DNA of 13,446 bases from the NCBI GenBank assembly GCA_937928195.1, contig CALEYZ010000194.1:1-13446 (forward strand), given 5' to 3'. The number at the start of each line of letters is the position of its first letter. The first letter of the stretch is position 1. Below are positions 1-7,900 of the stretch, in pieces. This DNA is from an uncultured Limnohabitans sp. Lineage in GTDB: Bacteria > Pseudomonadota > Gammaproteobacteria > Burkholderiales > Burkholderiaceae_C. The notes beneath the pieces were generated by a model. That model did not search any database. It was given only the letters and a program-made list of their open reading frames with translations, and was not told the origin of the DNA. Both the position numbers and the translations under genes were made by a program.

Positions 1-849
1 TTGCGACCGGAACAAGCCATTTTGGGCTTGCGCAAAAACTTAGGCTTGTTTGCCAATTTCCGCCCTGCCATTTGCTACGAGCAATTGGTGAGTGCCTCCA
101 GCCTCAAGCCCGAGCTCATTTCGGGTCTCGACATCCTGATCATTCGCGAACTGACTGGTGACATCTATTTTGGCCAGCCGCGCGGTCGACGTGTTGCAAC
201 AGATGGTCACTTCCCTGGCGCCGAAGAAGCCTTCGACACCATGCGCTATTCGCGCCCCGAAATTGAGCGCATTGCCCATGTTGCCTTCCAAGCCGCCCGC
301 AAGCGCAGCAAAAAGGTCACCAGCGTCGACAAAGCCAATGTGCTTGAAACCTTCCAGTTCTGGAAGGACGTGGTCACCGACGTGCACAAAGAATACCCAG
401 ACGTGGAACTGGAACACATGTACGTGGACAACGCGGCCATGCAATTGGTCAAGGCACCCAAGAAATTTGATGTGGTGGTCACAGGCAACATGTTCGGTGA
501 CATCTTGTCCGACGAAGCCTCCATGCTGACAGGCTCCATCGGCATGCTGCCCTCTGCCAGCCTGAACAGCCAAAACCAAGGTTTGTACGAACCTAGCCAC
601 GGCAGCGCGCCTGACATCGCAGGCCAGGGTATTGCAAACCCATTGGCTACAATACTGTCTGCTGCCATGATGCTCCGCTTTTCATTGAACCAAGCCGAAT
701 CTGCCGATCGCATTGAGACGGCAGTGAAGTCTGTTTTGGCTTCAGGTTTGCGCACTGTGGACATCTGGTCTGAAGGCACACAAAAAGTCAGCACCCGTGA
801 AATGGGTGAAGCCGTTGTGAAAGCCATCACGAAAACGACCAAGGGCTAA
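1..849 (+). CDS. leuB: 3-isopropylmalate dehydrogenase, 3' part (5' end outside window)
   Basis: LeuB oxidises and decarboxylates 3-isopropylmalate with NAD+ in the cytoplasmic leucine pathway. The visible 282 codons cover about four fifths of a normal protein of roughly 355 residues. The first codon (TTG) is read as an internal Leu, and about 75 N-terminal residues lie upstream of the window. Motifs, numbered from the window edge: the ELTGDIYFG segment at 50-58, the catalytic Tyr in MRYSRPEI (Y83), Lys in SVDKANVL (K111), Asp in YVDNAAMQLV (D143), and the metal-binding aspartates in the family signature GNMFGDILSDEAS (D167, D171). The late conserved block GSAPDIAGQGIANP (201-214) is intact. 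It is followed by asd after 72 nt. The fit to the IPMDH family is clear. Tartrate dehydrogenase or isocitrate dehydrogenase relatives are less likely given the overall match. Confidence 0.96.
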   Translation: MRPEQAILGLRKNLGLFANFRPAICYEQLVSASSLKPELISGLDILIIRELTGDIYFGQPRGRRVATDGHFPGAEEAFDTMRYSRPEIERIAHVAFQAARKRSKKVTSVDKANVLETFQFWKDVVTDVHKEYPDVELEHMYVDNAAMQLVKAPKKFDVVVTGNMFGDILSDEASMLTGSIGMLPSASLNSQNQGLYEPSHGSAPDIAGQGIANPLATILSAAMMLRFSLNQAESADRIETAVKSVLASGLRTVDIWSEGTQKVSTREMGEAVVKAITKTTKG

Positions 850-858
850 GCGCTCACA

Positions 859-890
859 ACTCGTCATGCCCTTCCGGCTCGACGAGTCGG
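859..890 (+). other. inverted repeats between leuB and asd
   Basis: This stretch can form two mutually exclusive hairpins. One pairs ACTCGTC (859-865) with GACGAGT (881-887) across a 15-nt loop. The other pairs 874-880 with 884-890 (CCGGCTC with GAGTCGG, one G-U pair) around a 3-nt loop. No T-run follows, so it is not a standard intrinsic terminator. It could be a processing or attenuating structure separating leuB from asd, or it could be chance. The function is not known. Confidence 0.35.
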
Positions 891-921
891 AATCTCAAAA
901 TTAAATTGAAAGGGTGATGAC

Positions 922-2049
922 ATGAAATTGGTAGGACTTGTAGGCTGGCGTGGCATGGTCGGTTCCGTTTTGATGGACCGCATGCAAGCCGAAGGTGACT
1001 TTGGTTTGATCGAACCTTTGTTTTTCTCCACCTCCAACTCTGGCGGCAAAGCGCCCGCCATGGCCAAAAATGAAACAACGCTGCAAGATGCTTTCAACAT
1101 CGATGCCTTGAAGCGTTGCGACATCATCATCACCGCACAAGGCGGCGACTACACCACCGAAGTTTTCCCCAAGTTGCGCGCAGCCGGTTGGAACGGTCAC
1201 TGGATTGACGCAGCCTCTACACTGCGCATGGAAAAAGATGCCGTGATCATTTTGGATCCAGTCAACATGCCGGTCATTCAATCTGCTTTGAAAAATGGCG
1301 GCAAGAACTGGGTGGGCGGCAATTGCACGGTCAGCTGCATGTTGATGGGCGTCGGCGCTTTGTACAAAGCCGGTTTGGTGGAGTGGATGAGCACCCAAAC
1401 TTACCAAGCAGCCTCTGGCGGCGGCGCGCAGCACATGCGCGAGTTGCTCACGCAATACGGCACATTGAATTCAGAAGTCAAAGCTTTGCTCGACGATCCT
1501 AAAAGCGCCATTTTGGAAATCGATCGAAAAGTGATTGCCAAACAACGCGCCCTGACAGGTGCTGAAACAGCCAACTTTGGCGTGCCGCTGGGCGGCTCTC
1601 TCATTCCTTGGATCGACAAAGATCTGGGCAATGGCATGTCCAAAGAAGAATGGAAAGGCATGGCCGAGACCAACAAAATTTTGGGTCAAGGTGAAGGCTT
1701 CAATTCTGCGGCCATTCCTGTCGACGGTTTCTGCGTGCGTGTGGGCGCCATGCGTTGCCACAGCCAAGCCCTCACCTTCAAATTAAAGAAGGATGTGCCC
1801 GTGGCCGACATTGAAGCCATGATCGCAGCCGACAACCAATGGGTCAAAGTGGTGCCCAACACACGCGAAGCCACCCTCAAGGATCTGACACCTGTAGCCG
1901 TGACAGGTACCATGACCATTCCCGTGGGCCGCATTCGCAAGTTGGCCATGGGCCCTGAGTATGTGGGCGCCTTCACCATTGGCGACCAGCTGCTGTGGGG
2001 TGCGGCCGAGCCGCTGCGCCGCATGCTGCGCATTTTGCTGGACGCCTGA
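922..2049 (+). CDS. asd: aspartate-semialdehyde dehydrogenase
   Basis: Asd reduces L-aspartyl-4-phosphate to aspartate semialdehyde with NADPH, the branch point for lysine/diaminopimelate, threonine and methionine. At 375 residues it matches the gamma/beta-proteobacterial type of about 370. The N-terminal Rossmann motif is VGLVGWRGMVGS (3-14). The nucleophile Cys is in GGNCTVSC (C135), followed by Gln in YQAASGGGAQHM (Q162) and by Arg and His in CVRVGAMRCHS (R273, H280). All catalytic positions expected for the E. coli-type enzyme are present. The ATG at 922 is preceded by AAAGGGTGATGAC, a good Shine-Dalgarno region. The next gene starts 10 nt after the stop. The asd-fimV-truA-trpF order is also known in Pseudomonas, which supports all four calls. 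Confidence 0.98.
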   Translation: MKLVGLVGWRGMVGSVLMDRMQAEGDFGLIEPLFFSTSNSGGKAPAMAKNETTLQDAFNIDALKRCDIIITAQGGDYTTEVFPKLRAAGWNGHWIDAASTLRMEKDAVIILDPVNMPVIQSALKNGGKNWVGGNCTVSCMLMGVGALYKAGLVEWMSTQTYQAASGGGAQHMRELLTQYGTLNSEVKALLDDPKSAILEIDRKVIAKQRALTGAETANFGVPLGGSLIPWIDKDLGNGMSKEEWKGMAETNKILGQGEGFNSAAIPVDGFCVRVGAMRCHSQALTFKLKKDVPVADIEAMIAADNQWVKVVPNTREATLKDLTPVAVTGTMTIPVGRIRKLAMGPEYVGAFTIGDQLLWGAAEPLRRMLRILLDA

Positions 2050-2059
2050 TCAGGCCCAC

Positions 2060-3403
2060 ATGCGCCAAGTTCGTCACTTTCTCGCCGGATTCGTCAGCGC
2101 CTTGGGCGTGTGCGTCAGCGCACATGCCCTGACGCTGGCCGGCATTGAAGTGCAATCATTCAAAGGTGAGCCATTGCGCGCTGAAATTGGCGTGGTCAGT
2201 GCCACAGCCGAAGAGTGGGGCCAACTCAGTGTCAAGATTGCACCAGCAGAACGCTTCGCGCAATTAGGTCTCGTTTATTCTGCGGCTGTCGGTCAGCTCC
2301 AAGCTGAGCCCTATGAATCGCGCGATGGCGCGCAACGCATCCGTATTTCGGGACCGCAAAGTTTTTCAGACAATTTTGTTGATCTGCTGATCGAAGCCCA
2401 AACTGCCTCGGGAAAATGGGTCAAAGCCTTCACCTTGATGTTGAAGACGGCCCCTCACAAAGCCGACACGCCTGTGCAACTGGCAACAGTTGCTGCCATG
2501 AACAAACCTGCCACATTGCCCCCGACAGAGCTCGTTGTTCAAAAGGGCGAAAGTGCCAGCCAAATCATTCAGCAATGGCTCACAGAGGACATGAGCACTC
2601 AGCAAATGTTGGTGGCCTTGCTCAAAAGCCAGCCCGATGCTTTCATTGAAGGCAACGTCAATTTATTGCGAGCAGGTGCTGTACTCAAAGCCCCCACTGC
2701 CACAGCCGTGCATGCCATTGATGTCAATGAAGCACGTCAATTTTTGGTGACGCAGCAAAAAGAATTTTTAGCCTTCTCACAAGCAGCATCACAAAGTACG
2801 CACTGGGTCAAAGGCCAGGCGCCCACTCGACAAATGTCGGGCAAAGTAGGACAAGAAGAAGCCGCACTCAAAGCAGCAGAAGCGACCATCGACCAGCTGA
2901 AACTGTCGCAAGCAAAAATAGAAAAACAAAATGCTGAAACGCGTTTGGCCGCTCAACGGGCATTGCTCGATGCACAAAAACAATTGGCCACTTTGCAAAG
3001 CAATGTGAATCAATTAGTGCAGCTCACGGCACCTGCACCCATCACTGTTGGCCCAACTGCGGCTCAACCCGTGTCCAAGGATGCCCCCATGGGATGGCTC
3101 AATTTGAATCGACTCTTAGATGCACCACATCAAAATGCCTATCTGTGGGCTGCTTTGACACTGCTCGGTGTTTTGGCCGTGTGGGCAGGCCTGCGCATTC
3201 AAAGCCGCCAGTCATCCCCCACCCTGAGCACCTTGATCCCGGCCAGAGAAGCAAACACCCCTCTGACAGGCAGTGGCAGAAGCGTTCAAATGGAACTGCC
3301 TGCCGACATCACTGCGCTGGATTTGAACCTTGAGGTCAATCCACATGCCTCAAAGCCTGCGGGGCAGTTCCGATCCCCATCAACCACCGAGACACTCCAG
3401 TGA
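2060..3403 (+). CDS. fimV: FimV/HubP-like polar LysM membrane protein, short form
   Basis: A 447-residue inner-membrane protein with the front half of FimV/HubP. These bind peptidoglycan at the pole and organise type IV pili, chemotaxis or flagella. Residues 1-23 are a signal peptide ending in SAHA. Residues 25-130 match the FimV N-terminal domain (GIEVQSFKGEPLRAEI). Residues 157-212 are the LysM-like FimV region (QMLVALLKSQPDAFIEGNVN). Residues 266-320 are a Lys/Gln/Ala-rich predicted coiled coil, and about 360-380 are one membrane helix. A 67-residue tail follows, containing only ITALDLNLEV, reminiscent of the acidic repeats of longer FimV proteins. The usual TPR region and conserved C-terminal FimV domain are not seen. 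The reading frame is open back to 1961 inside asd, but the ATG at 2060 gives the signal peptide at once. The stop overlaps the truA start. The DNA is more A-rich over the coiled coil than in neighbouring genes. Confidence 0.85.
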   Translation: MRQVRHFLAGFVSALGVCVSAHALTLAGIEVQSFKGEPLRAEIGVVSATAEEWGQLSVKIAPAERFAQLGLVYSAAVGQLQAEPYESRDGAQRIRISGPQSFSDNFVDLLIEAQTASGKWVKAFTLMLKTAPHKADTPVQLATVAAMNKPATLPPTELVVQKGESASQIIQQWLTEDMSTQQMLVALLKSQPDAFIEGNVNLLRAGAVLKAPTATAVHAIDVNEARQFLVTQQKEFLAFSQAASQSTHWVKGQAPTRQMSGKVGQEEAALKAAEATIDQLKLSQAKIEKQNAETRLAAQRALLDAQKQLATLQSNVNQLVQLTAPAPITVGPTAAQPVSKDAPMGWLNLNRLLDAPHQNAYLWAALTLLGVLAVWAGLRIQSRQSSPTLSTLIPAREANTPLTGSGRSVQMELPADITALDLNLEVNPHASKPAGQFRSPSTTETLQ

Positions 3404-4182
3404 GAGTCGCCCTGGGCATCACCTACAACGGTCAGCCCTATCAAGGTTGGCAGAGTCAAAGCACGGGCCTGACCATTCAAGACAAATTGGAAAAGGCCCT
3501 CAGAGAATTCACCACCCACAAAGTCACCACTTTGTGCGCTGGCCGAACAGATGCGGGCGTGCACGGCTTGATGCAAGTGGTTCACTTTGACACACCCCTT
3601 GAGCGCGACATGGCATCTTGGGTGCGCGGCACCAATCGCTATTTGCCCAATGACATTTCAGTCCAGTGGGCGCAAGAAGTCTCACCAGAATTTCATGCGC
3701 GCGGCAGTGCCTTGTCTCGTCGCTATGCCTACATCGTGCTGGAATCGCCCGTGAGGCCTAGTTTGGAGTTTGGTCGTGCAGGCTGGGTCTACCGTGCCTT
3801 GGACGAATCCGCCATGCGTCAAGCAGCCCAGTACCTGTTGGGCGAACATGACTTTTCGTCCTTCAGAGCCAGCAGTTGCCAAGCCTTGTCGCCCATCAAA
3901 ACCATGCTGCGCGTGGACATTCACAAACACGGCCCTTACTGGCGCTTTGAATTTGAAGGCAATGCCTTCTTGCACCACATGATTCGCAACATCATGGGCT
4001 GCATGGTGACCATTGGCCAAGGCTTTCAGCCCCCCGAGTGGATGGCGCAAGTGATCGAGAGCAAGCGACGCGATGCCGCAGCGCCAACTTTCTCGCCAGA
4101 TGGTTTGTACTTTCAAGGACCGGTGTACGACCCTCAATGGTGCTTGCCCACCGAGACGCCGCCTTTTCATTGGTTGCCATGA
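3400..4182 (+). CDS. truA: tRNA pseudouridine(38-40) synthase
   Basis: TruA converts uridines 38-40 of the tRNA anticodon arm to pseudouridine. The 260 residues are the normal length. The catalytic Asp lies in AGRTDAGVHG (D51). Other family blocks are ITYNGQPYQGWQ (7-18), the FHAR motif (98-101), RYAYIV (108-113), HDFSSFRA (150-157) and FLHHMIRNIMG (190-200), ending with SPDGLYF. The start is GTG at 3400, overlapping the TGA of the fimV-like gene as GTGA. The conserved strand RVALGITY begins directly at this codon and no later start would keep it, so GTG is well supported. Upstream ribosome-binding sequence is weak, which suggests translational coupling. Its stop overlaps the ATG of trpF. Confidence 0.97.
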   Translation: MRVALGITYNGQPYQGWQSQSTGLTIQDKLEKALREFTTHKVTTLCAGRTDAGVHGLMQVVHFDTPLERDMASWVRGTNRYLPNDISVQWAQEVSPEFHARGSALSRRYAYIVLESPVRPSLEFGRAGWVYRALDESAMRQAAQYLLGEHDFSSFRASSCQALSPIKTMLRVDIHKHGPYWRFEFEGNAFLHHMIRNIMGCMVTIGQGFQPPEWMAQVIESKRRDAAAPTFSPDGLYFQGPVYDPQWCLPTETPPFHWLP

Positions 4183-4862
4183 GCACAGACGCACAAGCTA
4201 CTTTTGTCAAAATTTGCGGCCTCACCCGCGAAGCCGATGTCTTGGATTGCGTTTCGGCGGGCGCCAATGCCATTGGGTTTGTGATGTACCCCCCAAGTGC
4301 AAGGCATGTTTCTCCTGAACGCGCAGGCAAGCTGGCCAAACTTCTGCCGCCTGAGGTCACGCCTGTTCTCTTGTTTGTCAACGCCAGCCTTGATGAGGTT
4401 CAGGCCGCCTGCCTGGCCGTGCCCAACGCCCTGCTGCAGTTCCATGGCGACGAATCTCCCGCCGAATGCGACCGTTTGGCACAAGCCGTGCAACGCCCCT
4501 ACTGGCGCGCGGCCCGAATTCCTACCGACAACACCGCCTCGTTTGACTTGGTAAAATTCGCGCAAGATTATTCAAATGCCCAGGCCATTCTGCTCGACGC
4601 TCATGTTGACGGTTATGGCGGTGGCGGGAAAACATTCAATTGGTCACAGCTTCCTCCAAACGTCAACGCTCACCTCGTTTTGAGTGGTGGATTGACGCCT
4701 GCAAATGTGACCGATGGCATTCGCCAGCTCCGGCCCAAAGCCCTGTCTTTGGCCGTTGATGTCAGCTCGGGGGTCGAGCTTGAGGGCCACAAAGGCCTCA
4801 AAGACGCCCGAAAAATCCAAGAATTTGTGGCTGCAGTCAAAGCAGCCGATGCCATTGAGTAA
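4179..4862 (+). CDS. trpF: phosphoribosylanthranilate isomerase
   Basis: TrpF isomerises N-(5-phosphoribosyl)anthranilate to CdRP, the third committed step of tryptophan synthesis, as a cytoplasmic TIM barrel. The 227-residue product has the general base Cys in VKICGLT (C13), the strand LLQFHGDE (85-92), the catalytic Asp in LLDAHVDGYGGGGKTF (D140), the phosphate-binding LSGGLTPANV (168-177) and AVDVSSGVE (192-200). The frame is open upstream to 4038 inside truA, but the ATG at 4179, overlapping the truA stop as ATGA, gives the normal family N-terminus. It is a separate single-domain protein, not fused to TrpC as in enteric bacteria. trpB follows after 4 nt. Confidence 0.97.
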   Translation: MSTDAQATFVKICGLTREADVLDCVSAGANAIGFVMYPPSARHVSPERAGKLAKLLPPEVTPVLLFVNASLDEVQAACLAVPNALLQFHGDESPAECDRLAQAVQRPYWRAARIPTDNTASFDLVKFAQDYSNAQAILLDAHVDGYGGGGKTFNWSQLPPNVNAHLVLSGGLTPANVTDGIRQLRPKALSLAVDVSSGVELEGHKGLKDARKIQEFVAAVKAADAIE

Positions 4863-4866
4863 CACC

Positions 4867-6162
4867 ATGTCCCATTACCAACAACCCGATGCCTCTGGCC
4901 ACTTTGGCATTTTTGGCGGTAGCTTCGTCAGCGAAACCTTGACGCACGCCATCCTTGAATTGCGTGAAGCCTATGCCAAGTACCAAAACGATCCTGAGTT
5001 TTTGGCTGAGTTCAAATACGAATTGGCGCACTTCGTAGGTCGCCCCTCCCCCATCTATCACGCGGCGCGCATGAGCCGTGAAGTGGGCGGTGCACAAATC
5101 TATTTGAAGCGCGAAGACCTGAACCATACGGGCGCGCACAAAATCAACAACACCATTGGTCAAGCCATGCTGGCCAAGCGCATGGGCAAACCGCGCATCA
5201 TTGCCGAAACAGGCGCAGGCCAGCACGGTGTGGCCACGGCCACCATCTGCGCCCGCTATGGCCTGGAGTGCGTGGTTTACATGGGTGCAGAAGACGTCAA
5301 ACGTCAGAGCCCCAATGTGTACCGCATGAAACTCTTGGGCGCCACCGTGGTTCCCGTCACTTCTGGCAGTCGCACCCTCAAAGACGCGTTGAACGAAGCC
5401 ATGCGCGATTGGGTGGCCAATGTCGACAACACCTTCTACATCATCGGTACCGTGGCGGGTCCACACCCCTACCCCATGATGGTTCGCGATTTCCAAAGCG
5501 TCATTGGCAACGAATGCCTTGAGCAAATGCCAAGCCTTTTGGCGCAAACCGGTTTGCACAGCCAACAACCCGATGCCGTCATCGCTTGTGTGGGCGGCGG
5601 CTCCAATGCCATGGGCATTTTCTATCCGTACATCAACCACAAAAACACGCGCCTGATTGGCGTTGAAGCGGCGGGTGAAGGCTTAGAAAGCGGCAAACAC
5701 TCAGCCTCTTTGCAACGCGGCAGTCCCGGCGTATTGCATGGCAACCGCACCTACATCTTGCAAGACGACAACGGCCAAATTACCGAAACACACAGCATCA
5801 GCGCGGGCTTGGACTATCCAGGCGTGGGCCCAGAACATGCCTTCCTGAAAGACATTGGCCGTGCTGAATACGTGGGCATCACCGACCAGGAAGCACTGGA
5901 CGCGTTCCACTACTTGTGCCGCACTGAAGGCATCATTCCTGCCCTCGAGTCCAGCCATGCCGTGGCCTATGCCAAAAAATTGGCCGCCACCATGAAACCC
6001 GATCAATCCATCTTGGTCAACTTGTCAGGCCGTGGCGACAAAGACATCGGCACTGTAGCCGACCTGAGCCAAGCCGATTTCTACTGCCGACCCAGCTGTC
6101 AAGGCCAAGGCGTCAAAGGTGGTTTGCCCATGGGCGAGCATATTGTGAAGGTTGTCAAATGA
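4867..6162 (+). CDS. trpB: tryptophan synthase beta chain
   Basis: TrpB joins indole and L-serine to tryptophan using PLP, in an alpha2-beta2 complex with TrpA. At 431 residues it is slightly longer than the E. coli protein. PLP is held by Lys in HTGAHKINNT (K92). The catalytic Glu is in AETGAGQHG (E114), and the phosphate-binding loop is GGGSNAMG (243-250). The N-terminus GHFGIFGGSFVSE and the late LSGRGDKD motif are typical of the TrpB1 type. The ATG at 4867 lies 4 nt after the trpF stop. An upstream in-frame ATG would overlap trpF and adds nothing conserved. Its stop overlaps the trpA start (ATGA), as expected for equimolar subunits. No gene lies between trpB and trpA. Confidence 0.98.
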   Translation: MSHYQQPDASGHFGIFGGSFVSETLTHAILELREAYAKYQNDPEFLAEFKYELAHFVGRPSPIYHAARMSREVGGAQIYLKREDLNHTGAHKINNTIGQAMLAKRMGKPRIIAETGAGQHGVATATICARYGLECVVYMGAEDVKRQSPNVYRMKLLGATVVPVTSGSRTLKDALNEAMRDWVANVDNTFYIIGTVAGPHPYPMMVRDFQSVIGNECLEQMPSLLAQTGLHSQQPDAVIACVGGGSNAMGIFYPYINHKNTRLIGVEAAGEGLESGKHSASLQRGSPGVLHGNRTYILQDDNGQITETHSISAGLDYPGVGPEHAFLKDIGRAEYVGITDQEALDAFHYLCRTEGIIPALESSHAVAYAKKLAATMKPDQSILVNLSGRGDKDIGTVADLSQADFYCRPSCQGQGVKGGLPMGEHIVKVVK

Positions 6163-6968
6163 GCCGCATTGAAGCCACCTTCCAACAACTGAAAGCCACA
6201 GGTCGCAAGGCGCTCATTCCCTACGTCACTGCAGGCTTTCCGTTTGCAGACGTCACCCCCGAATTAATGCACGCAATGGTTGCTGCAGGCGCTGACGTGA
6301 TTGAATTGGGCGTGCCTTTTAGCGACCCCTCCGCCGATGGTCCTGTCATTCAAAAAGCCGGCGACAAAGCCTTGGCATTTGGCATTGGCACCACCCATGT
6401 CATTGACATGGTGAAAGCCTTTAGACAAACCAACACCACCACACCCGTGGTGCTGATGGGGTATGCCAACCCCATTGAACGCTATGACCTGAAGCACGGC
6501 AAAGACGGCTTCATTCGCGACGCCTCAGCGGCTGGCATCGATGGCGTCTTAGTGGTGGACTACCCGCCCGAAGAGTGCGTTGAATTTGCCGCCAAACTTC
6601 GTGCCCACAACATGGATCTGATTTTTTTGCTGGCCCCCACCAGCACTGATCAGCGCATGCAGCAAGTGGCCGATGTGGCAAGTGGCTATGTGTATTACGT
6701 GTCGCTCAAGGGCGTCACGGGCTCTGGCGCCCTGAATACGGACGAAGTGAAAGCCATGTTGCCCCGCATTCGCCAAAAAGTCAGCATCCCAGTGGGCGTT
6801 GGCTTTGGCATTCGCGATGCCCAAACGGCCCAAACCATTGCCAAAGTGGCCGATGCCGTGGTGATTGGTAGCAAAATCATCCAATTGATAGAAAATGAAC
6901 CCCGCGATAAAGTTGCCGCTGTGGCTGGCGACTTTTTGCGTGGCATTCGCCAGGCCATGGACGCCTGA
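6159..6968 (+). CDS. trpA: tryptophan synthase alpha chain
   Basis: TrpA cleaves indole-3-glycerol phosphate to indole and glyceraldehyde 3-phosphate, passing indole to TrpB through the intersubunit tunnel. The 269 residues are the usual length. The catalytic acids are in VIELGVPFSDPSADGP: Glu49 and Asp60, the same numbers as in E. coli. Other family blocks are KALIPYVTAGFP (18-29), VVDYPPEE, LLAPTSTDQR, YYVSLKGVTG and PVGVGFGIRD. The ATG at 6159 overlaps the trpB TGA, and the sequence AAGG about 7 nt upstream inside trpB is a reasonable Shine-Dalgarno site. accD begins 22 nt after its stop. Confidence 0.98.
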   Translation: MSRIEATFQQLKATGRKALIPYVTAGFPFADVTPELMHAMVAAGADVIELGVPFSDPSADGPVIQKAGDKALAFGIGTTHVIDMVKAFRQTNTTTPVVLMGYANPIERYDLKHGKDGFIRDASAAGIDGVLVVDYPPEECVEFAAKLRAHNMDLIFLLAPTSTDQRMQQVADVASGYVYYVSLKGVTGSGALNTDEVKAMLPRIRQKVSIPVGVGFGIRDAQTAQTIAKVADAVVIGSKIIQLIENEPRDKVAAVAGDFLRGIRQAMDA

Positions 6969-6990
6969 AACAACCCATAAGGACCTCGAC

Positions 6991-7863
6991 ATGAGTTGGC
7001 TCGAAAAACTGCTTCCCCCCAAAATTCTGCACACCGACCCGGCCGACCGCCGCAGCGTGCCAGAAGGCTTGTGGATCAAGTGCCCCCAGTGCGAATCTGT
7101 GCTTTACAAAACTGACTTGGAGCAAAACCAAAACGTTTGTCCTACTTGCAGTCACCACCACCGTATCGGTGCACGCGCACGTCTGAACAACTTTTTAGAC
7201 AATGAAGGCCGCTACGAAATTGGTCAAGAAGTGGTGCCCGTCGACGCTTTGAAATTCAAAGACAGCCGCAAGTACCCCGAGCGCATCAAAGAAGCCATGA
7301 GCAACACTGGCGAAACTGACGCCCTGGTGGTCATGGGCGGCGCCATCCACAGCATCAACGTGGTGGCCGCTTGTTTTGAATTTGACTTCATGGGCGGCAG
7401 CATGGGCTCCGTCGTGGGGGAGCGTTTTGTGCGCGGCGTTGAAACTGCCATCGAACAAAAGGTGCCCTTCATTTGCTTCACGGCCACGGGTGGCGCCCGC
7501 ATGCAAGAAGGCTTGTTGTCCTTGATGCAAATGGCCAAAACCAATGCGGCACTCACCCGATTGGCCAAAAAAGGCTTGCCTTACATCAGCGTCTTGACAG
7601 ACCCCACCATGGGGGGGGTGTCCGCAGGTTTTGCCTTCATGGGCGACGTCGTCATTGCCGAGCCCAAAGCTCTGATTGGCTTTGCCGGCCCACGCGTGAT
7701 TGAAAGCACTGTTCGCGTGACCTTGCCTGAAGGTTTCCAACGTGCCGAATTCTTGCAGGAAAAAGGTGCGCTCGACTTCATTTGTGATCGCCGCGAATTG
7801 AAAATGACCATTGCCAGCACCCTGGCCATGTTGACGCGCCAATCTGCAGACGCCGTCAGCTGA
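6991..7863 (+). CDS. accD: acetyl-CoA carboxylase carboxyltransferase subunit beta
   Basis: AccD pairs with AccA to move CO2 from biotin on AccB to acetyl-CoA, making malonyl-CoA for fatty-acid synthesis. The 290 residues are the normal length. A four-Cys zinc ribbon lies at the N-terminus: CPQC (C31, C34) and CPTC (C50, C53). The carboxyltransferase crotonase-like core follows, with FMGGSMGSVVGERF, the oxyanion region TGGARMQEG (G167-G174), GGVSAGFAFMGDV and GFAGPRVIE. The ATG at 6991 has AAGGA at 6979-6983 as Shine-Dalgarno. The frame is open upstream into trpA, but this start gives the typical MSWLEKLLPP terminus. An eight-G run sits at 7611-7618, kept in frame. folC, which follows accD in many Proteobacteria, is not here; a terminator and convergent yggT follow instead. 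Confidence 0.97.
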   Translation: MSWLEKLLPPKILHTDPADRRSVPEGLWIKCPQCESVLYKTDLEQNQNVCPTCSHHHRIGARARLNNFLDNEGRYEIGQEVVPVDALKFKDSRKYPERIKEAMSNTGETDALVVMGGAIHSINVVAACFEFDFMGGSMGSVVGERFVRGVETAIEQKVPFICFTATGGARMQEGLLSLMQMAKTNAALTRLAKKGLPYISVLTDPTMGGVSAGFAFMGDVVIAEPKALIGFAGPRVIESTVRVTLPEGFQRAEFLQEKGALDFICDRRELKMTIASTLAMLTRQSADAVS

Positions 7864-7870
7864 TCCCGGC

Positions 7871-7900
7871 AAACCAGCGGACGCGAGCGCCGCTGGTTTT
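7871..7900 (+). terminator. intrinsic terminator after accD, probably bidirectional
   Basis: AAACCAGCGG (7871-7880) pairs perfectly with CCGCTGGTTT (7890-7899) over a 9-nt loop, followed on the plus strand by a short T-run (7897-7900). It starts 7 nt after the accD stop. On the minus strand the same stem is followed by three Ts, so it could also end yggT, whose TAA stop (7901-7899) touches the arm. The T-run is short on both strands, so efficiency may be modest. Confidence 0.75.

Noticed and set aside
40..600. 186-codon open frame on the minus strand across leuB
   Set aside because: It covers the catalytic core of leuB in antisense, with no motif or ribosome-binding site supporting it.
850..921. 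Possible lysine riboswitch before asd
   Set aside because: The gap is only 72 nt, too short for the lysine riboswitch, and shows no matching core.
1961..2059. Upstream extension of the fimV-like frame into asd
   Set aside because: The added 33 residues are Cys/Trp-rich out-of-frame asd sequence; the ATG at 2060 directly yields a clean signal peptide.
4863..4866. Possible trp attenuator or leader before trpB
   Set aside because: Only 4 nt separate trpF and trpB, and no Trp-rich leader peptide or antiterminator pair is seen.
4837..5640. 267-codon open frame on the minus strand across trpB
   Set aside because: It lies wholly antisense to a complete trpB, its translation is rich in His, Gly and Val with no recognisable motif, and such frames are common opposite genes with this codon bias.
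7195..7872. 225-codon open frame on the minus strand across accD
   Set aside because: Antisense shadow of accD with low-complexity composition and no family motif; accD itself is complete and conserved.
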